From NCBI GenBank assembly GCA_949152475.1, contig OX424564.1, positions 37,942,165-38,006,164 on the forward strand: 64,000 nt of DNA, given 5' to 3'. Within the stretch, counting starts at the first letter, position 1, and each line of letters opens with the position of its first letter. Both the position numbers and the translations under genes were made by a program. The DNA is from Terebella lapidaria. Its lineage: Eukaryota; Annelida; Polychaeta; Terebellida; Terebellidae. Below the pieces are notes generated by a model, which was not told where the DNA came from, ran no database searches, and saw only the letters and a list, made by a program, of their open reading frames with translations. Shown one piece after another: positions 57,661 through 64,000 of this stretch.

Positions 57661-60310
57661 ATGTAATTAGTTACGATTTGTTTGAAAAAGTTCACTGCCC
57701 TTGTGTTTTCAACGCACCAATGAACAAAAGAGGAGTGTTTGACTGCAAGTTGCCGAATACCGCAGTATCATCCTCCCAGTGCTAGAGGGATGTGCACCAC
57801 ATTTTCACAGGGGCCTTTTCCCCATGTATCATCTCAGACACTTGACGTGATGACCGAATCAATTTCAAATGATCAATCATGGGGAATATCTAACAGCATT
57901 GATTACGAGGACGCCGGTTGTCATGGTAAAAAATACCGGTGGGGCAACGGGCGAGCCGACCTGATGTTCAGAGCAGGAATGCAATCCCGACCCGGGGCTG
58001 GTATACATGTACCAGAGTAGCCCTGATCGCGGAGAGCAATCAGGAAAGCGTTCAATTTTGCCGCTCTCTTGCTTTTAATCTATTGTTGCGGGCCACGCGG
58101 CTTGTTTTGTTCCGTTGATCCGGGCCATAATTCACGTGCTGCCACGGCAGCTTTTTGCGTTCAAGGCTGCGTGGTCCCCAGCATGCCTCCCGTGACGTCT
58201 CCTATGTATGCTGCTCTTTTTAAAATGGTAAAACCATGTTGTTGTCGGCGCGACAATCAAATGATGAATTGGGCACCTTTTAAGAAGAGACAAGAGATCG
58301 CAGTCGGTAATCCTGTGACAGTGTTCAATCCTGAAACACTTGATTGGGCACAAAAAGAGCTGGGCTGTCGGACGTGGCTTCCAGTGGCACAGGTGTCAGA
58401 TATCCACTTGTGCGTGAAGTGACTGGTCATCCATCATACTCCTATCACACTGTGCTCGACCTGTGGCAGGATGACAAAAACAACCTGTAGTCCTGGACTT
58501 AGCCGAGCCTCTCTTAGCTTTACATTATTGATGGCCCCGACACTGCGAACAGCAGAAAGCATAGATATTAAGATAATTTAAACTGGTAACAAATAGTTAT
58601 GTCTGGTAGTGTCTGGTAGCCCTCTGGAAGACCAGCATCTGGTCAGGAATCACAGCAAGTGATGGTACGGTTACTTGATGGCTATCTAGAAAACCTGAGA
58701 CAGAAACAACTCTTATAATCTCTTACAATGTTGCAGTGTCCGAGGGAAGATTGCTTGTCGTTGAAAGAACATGATACTCTATTCTACATGTAAGAAGAGA
58801 TCAGTGAGGGATGCAAACTTTTCGGGAAAATTATTCTCACTATTTACATTACAAGTATGATGCAAGAACATGTTCGACTTATCTGGTATAATATTGTTTA
58901 TATTTTATCTGAATGTTTTGATGGCTCTGTTTTTATGTTTCCAGTGACATGTTTTGTTGCAAGAATATAACGAGTGTCATGTGTTCTACATATATCATAT
59001 TATTTCATATATATCATGTTCTTGTGGCTTTTCAACTCATCAACATCCACCCCTCCTTTCTGCCCATGTAATTTTTGGTGTCACCTTGCAAATGTACACA
59101 TTTTTATGGTAGTTTAGATGCCTGACAATGACACATTAAACAAAAAGTGTTTAAAACAGCTATGTGCGGAATCCTGTACCCATTTTTGATAAATAATAAA
59201 TATAAAAGCATTTGTACTGGCTCAATTATGACTGAGCTCAATTAAATTGACCAAGATCAATTAAACTGAACAGACATTTGTCTGATTCGCAAGGACGTAA
59301 AAATGCAGTAGTGTCACATTGTATATCTACCATCAGTATATTTCCTACTCTTCCTTTTGATGCAACAAAGAGCATCTTTAAATAATTAATGTTTACTAAT
59401 AGGTAAAGGTGTATGTTTTGACAGCCAGAATCTCGGATCATACACAGAAACATGTGGTAATATCAGCACAGTTCTCTGGCTGATTAGTTCCCGAGTACAT
59501 GTACTGCACCTGTTGGTTCAAGAAATGTGGTGATAGCCTATCTATCAGTTCTTGTGTTTGAATGATAATATTTCATCACTCGGAAACCCGAAAACGTTAC
59601 GGCCTCGACTTAACATACCTATGTATGATTCGTAATTAATTTCGTTTCACATTTCAAAAGTGTCAATACGATACATTAATGATGCCAAGTTCGTGTGAAG
59701 CTAGCACTATTAATCAATTGTGCTAAAATGACAATAAAATCTGCCTTTCCAAATCAATATATCGCGTGCCCAACGCCATTAATACCCGTCCAACGTTGTG
59801 AGATCATGGCAAAACTTTTTTCCCTTGTTTTAATTTTGTGAGGATTTTTTTCTCTGAGAGGAAAAACCATGTTGCCTACAATTATGCAAATCAAGCGTAT
59901 TCCGCTCTGTGGAGCTGGCGAAAGGGACGGAATGATGTTTGGTGGTATCCAAGGCGGTGACAGGCCTCTTACACAGGTGATACAGCACAAAATCCTGGAT
60001 AAAGCCAGCGCCCTGACGACATCTAATGAAATTGTGAGACATGATTTTGCTAAATTGAAACTGAGTGTCAGGCTGCTTTGCTCGGCATTATCTGTAGATT
60101 GGAGAAACGTTAATTTATGGCTTGCTCTGGAAATAAAACTCATACACATGCAATCAGCACATTCAGGAAACAGATTGATATTCATTCGACGACATTTGTT
60201 ATAACCTTGACTTTTCTCGTTAATCTTGACCTCAGAACATATGACGACAATACTACGCATTTCCCTGAGGATCTCTAAATCCATCCACTGTATCACGCAT
60301 ACATATAAGA
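57660..60310 (+). repeat. G-H-T module 6 (unit III)
   Basis: G is at 57,660-58,420, H at 58,910-59,120 and T at 59,800-60,310. The plus-strand frame 58,069-58,422 is open for 117 codons and runs from the Cys-rich stretch through FNPETLDWAQKELGCRTW to a stop, in the frame that most other copies break. Both strands of T are also open (59,869-60,204 plus; 59,754-60,296 minus). No family was recognised. Confidence 0.5.
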
Positions 60311-62500
60311 CTCAAGTTTGGTTTAATTAGTGAGATAATCATCAACAACAAATACCGGAAACAGAACAACCGGAACAAAATAAGGATCTATTCTGCTCGA
60401 CACACCGAAGCCAGGTAACTCGAGGACGTAACGATATGAGCTGCTTTCTTTGGAAGACTGTTTACTTTTGTAATTGGGATGTTTGACGTGAAATCGCCGT
60501 TAACTAAAATTGACTTTACAATATTTGCTTTATTATTCAATACTTCATGCAAGCAGATTTAGAGCCGTCCAGCAACGCATTTGTATACACTGCACCCATG
60601 TAAACTAACACAGGATTTATTTATTATATCAACGGCTGCAGGAATCCATTAGAGCACACATTACAATCGATTGGAAGGGTGGTCAATGGTATGTATTCAC
60701 CTCGTACATCACTCTCAATATGTGACCAATCACAGCTTGAGATATGCAGATGAGATATTTAAACTGTTTAGCGCCTCATTATAAATGTCAAGTACGGGAG
60801 TATATTGTGATATTTGTCCTGAGGAAGAAGTATACAACACCCGAATCAACGCAAGATTAAAGAAACAGATTATATAGCAACAGGGCGGTTCAAAAGTTTA
60901 GGCTAGTACATGTAATGTAGTGCATGTATTTTGCCCCTTTGTATAGGCCCAGCGATTCCCTAGGATCATGAAAACATCATTGTCCCTGAACAGGTGGTTG
61001 CCTACTTAAATCATGCCACAGAGTAAAAATTCTGTGATAGCAGTCGTTTATACGGAGTGATCCGAAGCCTTCATTACTTCTGAAAGGTCCTGGTTACTGA
61101 TGTTTAGATAATTGAGTATAATATGTAACAAGTGATGTATACTAGCCTAGACATTAGAAATTAGGTAATTTACATCAAAGATGTGCTATTTATACCATAT
61201 CATGTAATACGACACGCACTACATCATTGAATGATTCTGACTGTGCATTCGATCATGGAATTGTGTATCAGATAACCTATATCCAGTGGGCGGTCTGTCG
61301 TGTCCTGATCCGGTCACCAACCTCTCCGTGAATGTCTGCCTTCTCACTCACATAAAATCCCTGCCACTTGTGATATGACTTTAAACATGATTAGATTTGC
61401 CCCCTATCACTGATGGGACGTCGTGAGCAATCGTTATGTTCAGCAGTTAATAGTTTGGGAGGAAAGTCTCGCAGTGAGTGTACTCTTTATCATCATACAC
61501 GACATGGCGTCCATAAAATTACGAATCAGAAACCTTTCTGTGCAACTTACATGTAGTCCTGATTGAGGCATAGCCATGAATATGCCATAGATCGATCATT
61601 GTTAAACTCAAAGTGGTTTATGGAAACAAACAACTAACACACATACACACCCACATATCTTTGGGTGGAGAAGCAGCGAATTATATGTACACGTGCAGTG
61701 CTAAATTGACTACAAACTATTGCACGGTACAAACACCAAAATCTATCCCTCCCAATCTTCATTTTCGACAAATTCTGGGACAATGATTAACTTTCTGGCT
61801 CGCTGCCCACACATGGTCTAGGCTAATCAGGGCTTGGAGGGATGGAGTCGTGAGGTGGCGTGGTGTTTGATGTTGTCTTCGGGCGGCTGTCGATCGTTTT
61901 ACCCTCTAATTAAAGGTGCTTATAGAGCCACAGCTGACCGACATCACTGCATCCAGTCCCAGGCCTCAAATACGCCTCCAACGTTAGCTCCAACTTGTTA
62001 AACGCTGCCGGAAGTCCTCTCAAATACAGATAGGTTTGAATTTTCATGGGTCTTGTTGCCTTTTGTGTGACTAGTGGATTGCTATGTTTGAACTTCCGCA
62101 ATCTGAAAGTTCAGTCGTATGATTTAGAGCATATATCATCAAGCAATATTACATAACGATAAAGACTGAAATGTGACTTGTATTAAAAAAAACCATAACC
62201 GTATGTATGGGAACAAACTGAGCATTTCTGTTTCGGTTGAATATCATGCATGTCATCATTAGCACAGTAATGTTTTGGGATGTTTTCTGTCAGGCGTCAG
62301 GAATGTGGAAGAGTATAATTGCATCACCAATAGGGCTGCTTGTGCAGGCAATGACTCTTGGTGTGGTATAATTTTGTGAAAGTGTGTGGAACATTTAAAT
62401 AAATGGTGGGAATGGACAACAACAAGTACATACATACTATAGTGTTTGGCAAAAATATTATGCAAGAATTCATCTCATGTGTATATGCATTGAATAAATG
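60310..62500. other. d and e blocks of unit III, no gene seen
   Basis: This matches 31,100-32,230 and 37,680-38,690. It shows the uninterrupted arrangement (junction near 61,522-61,545) into which unit II received about 5.4 kb of insertions. Confidence 0.6.
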
Positions 62501-62514
62501 TAAACAAATAATTA

Positions 62515-62639
62515 GGCCCAAGTATCATATCCTGCGCCTTCCTCTATATTCAATAAGGATTAAAAAGGTGCGACACGGATTAAATGGTATGTTTTAAGTG
62601 GACGAGTAGTATTGTGGAGCAGTGTATGGTACTTGGGCC
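62515..62639. mobile_element. MITE copy 1 (GGCCCAAGTA family), 125 bp
   Basis: The termini GGCCCAAGTATCATA and TATGGTACTTGGGCC are inverted repeats of 15 bp with one mismatch. An exact 8-bp direct repeat, AATAATTA, flanks it (62,507-62,514 and 62,640-62,647). An 8-bp target duplication suggests hAT-type mobilisation, although the terminal bases are not the usual hAT ones. Confidence 0.85.
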
Positions 62640-62675
62640 AATAATTATATCCAACACAAAATCCTGCTAAAAAAA

Positions 62676-62807
62676 GGCCCAAGTATCATACACCTTCCTC
62701 TGCACCTTCCTCTATATTCAGTAAGGATTAAAAAGGTGACAGACGGATTAAATGGCATTCATTTAGTGAATGAGCAGTATTAAAGCGCAGCGTATGATAC
62801 TCGGGCC
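62676..62807. mobile_element. MITE copy 2, 132 bp
   Basis: It has the same termini (GGCCCAAGTATCATA / TATGATACTCGGGCC) and interior (ATTCAGTAAGGATTAAAAAG). Flanks are A-rich and fit an 8-bp duplication of TAAAAAAA type, allowing one base of slippage. Confidence 0.85.
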
Positions 62808-63204
62808 TTAAAAAAATATGCCACTACTATGCTGCACAAATTAGCACTGGTTTGGCAAGGTACAACACTATACCATAGTCACGTTGGATAATGGGGTTAT
62901 ATATTTTGTTACTGTAGTTGAACAATCTGCAAAATTACGTCATAAAGTTGCTCCGATAACGAGATCAGCCTCGCCGTTAAGAGCCTTGAGGTCTGGTGAT
63001 GTGTTCGGTGTCATAACAACCAACAGGTGCCCCCGGTGATCACCAGCTCCCAGGGGGTAGTACACATGAATGTCAGTGTGTGTTAACAAGAGCTAGTCCG
63101 ACCACACTGCCCGAGGGTTATAGATTCAGGAACGAGGGGATAAGCTTGCGTAAGCTGGCACGTAATCCAGAGTCACAGACAGTATCGTGTGAGGGAACAT
63201 TTGC

Positions 63205-63660
63205 CCTAGGATGTTTCTGATTGTCTTTCCATGTAGTGATCACAGAGACACAGAATGATGTAGTGGGCCGGAAGAAAATATAGCCGATTTCTTGAGGTCA
63301 TAAAATGACTCTAATGTCTTTTTTGACTGACTTGATGTAAATTGACAAGTTCCCTGCCGCTGTGATATACGGTCACTGGCCAGCAAAACGTCACATCACG
63401 CATCCAGAATGCACTTTGTATGCAAATGAATTTAGGCTAATGTGTGGCCATTACACCGTCAATTCGTGAAACATTTAACTCCTCAACAAATGAGCTGCCA
63501 AGAGTTGGCATAAACTGGTCAGAGTCGAATGACTGTTAGCCTCCGATGTAAAGAGTCTTGGTAATGTACTAGGCCATTACCAGCAGTCAAGACTGTTTGT
63601 AAAAGACAACCAATGTATCTTCACTCTAAATTCTCTGTTCCAGTCCCGCAACAATAACGT
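63205..63660. repeat. Start of segmental unit IV (partial)
   Basis: This matches 39,092-39,520 and the first 430 bases of the window, including the paired conserved stretches around 63,400 and 63,500. After about 63,660 the similarity stops. The stretch 63,660-63,955 shows nothing I can assign. Confidence 0.7.
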
Positions 63661-63955
63661 TAACGACGAATTGCACGTAAAATCCCGAATCTGGAACGCG
63701 CCAGTTCTCCATTCACTTATAATGTAAATATAAAGGTAACAAAATCATGAACTTGCAAACATCCATTTGGCACCAGAAATTACTGTGGCGACCTATAGCC
63801 ATCAGGGATCACCAATCAAGACTTGGTTCTTGACTAAATATGATTAATTGTCTGATTATTGTCATTTTCAAATGTCATTTTGTGACTTATTTCTCAGAAG
63901 ACAAGGTACACTCAAAACAGGCCCAACGGCAGGATTATTTTTTACTGCAGACAAC

Positions 63956-64000
63956 GGCCCAAGTATCATACACTGCGCCTTCTTCTAAATAAGGATTAAA
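63956..64000. mobile_element. MITE copy 3, cut by the window end
   Basis: It starts GGCCCAAGTATCATACACTG and runs to AAGGATTAAA at the window edge, matching the first third of copies 1 and 2. Confidence 0.75.

Larger units (their letters stand above)
39092..63204. repeat. Segmental duplication unit III (heavily interrupted)
   Basis: The first 430 bases match the start of units I and II. The unit is then broken by about 16.5 kb of duplicated pieces and mobile elements (39,520-56,070). It resumes at 56,072 with the block matching 1,440 onward and runs through a G-H-T module (57,660-60,310) and the 3' blocks matching 31,100-32,230 and 37,680-39,091. It is the most diverged of the three units by eye. 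Confidence 0.75.

Noticed and set aside
59754-60296. 180-codon minus-strand frame over a T module
   Set aside because: Related T copies do not keep it open, both strands are open, and differences between T copies show no codon-position bias.

Overview
This window looks like intergenic or intronic DNA from a repeat-rich animal genome, most likely a marine invertebrate; I cannot name the species. The evidence is AT-rich non-coding sequence, a Jockey/CR1-grade LINE, a gypsy-type LTR retrotransposon, MITEs, a tandem-repeat element with a ~134-bp monomer, and no operons or dense coding. I found no host gene I would call with confidence. The best small candidate is a 61-codon frame with a signal-anchor-like segment at 23,468-23,653.

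Layout. The backbone is an old tandem segmental duplication. The sequence starting at base 1 recurs at about 22,606, 39,092 and 63,205, giving three units plus the start of a fourth. Each unit carries a 5' block, a 'c' block that is itself internally duplicated, and a G-H-T module that I could not identify. G is a roughly 770-bp segment with protein-like but inconsistently open frames; H and T are conserved flanks. I count six G modules (about 5,080, 8,925, 11,655, 17,060, 28,470 and 57,660). Unit I also holds a recent 3.84-kb tandem duplication (2,678-6,519 and 6,520-10,279) with only about a dozen substitutions that I noticed.

Insertions in this backbone: (1) tandem-repeat elements ended by AGGTTACCGGAC / GTCCGGTAACCT inverted termini, with a 134-bp monomer that carries nuclear-receptor-type half-sites; the largest array (14,306-15,670) is a two-fold higher-order repeat of five monomers. 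(2) A 5'-truncated LINE on the minus strand at 32,878-36,200, itself interrupted by a 777-bp insertion. (3) Four copies of a ~125-bp MITE. (4) A block at 39,520-56,070 of duplicated pieces and nested elements.

The most unusual object is the LTR element at 45,150-55,279 (minus strand). It is a young, broken gypsy-type copy with a tRNA-Leu-type primer site and a CATG target duplication. Besides gag and pol parts it carries two C2H2 zinc-finger frames downstream of pol. Each has its own upstream CCAAT / CACGTG / TATAAAAG cluster resembling the cluster in the LTR, and a 27-base poly(A) run on the element strand lies between them. It is inserted inside one of the tandem-repeat elements.
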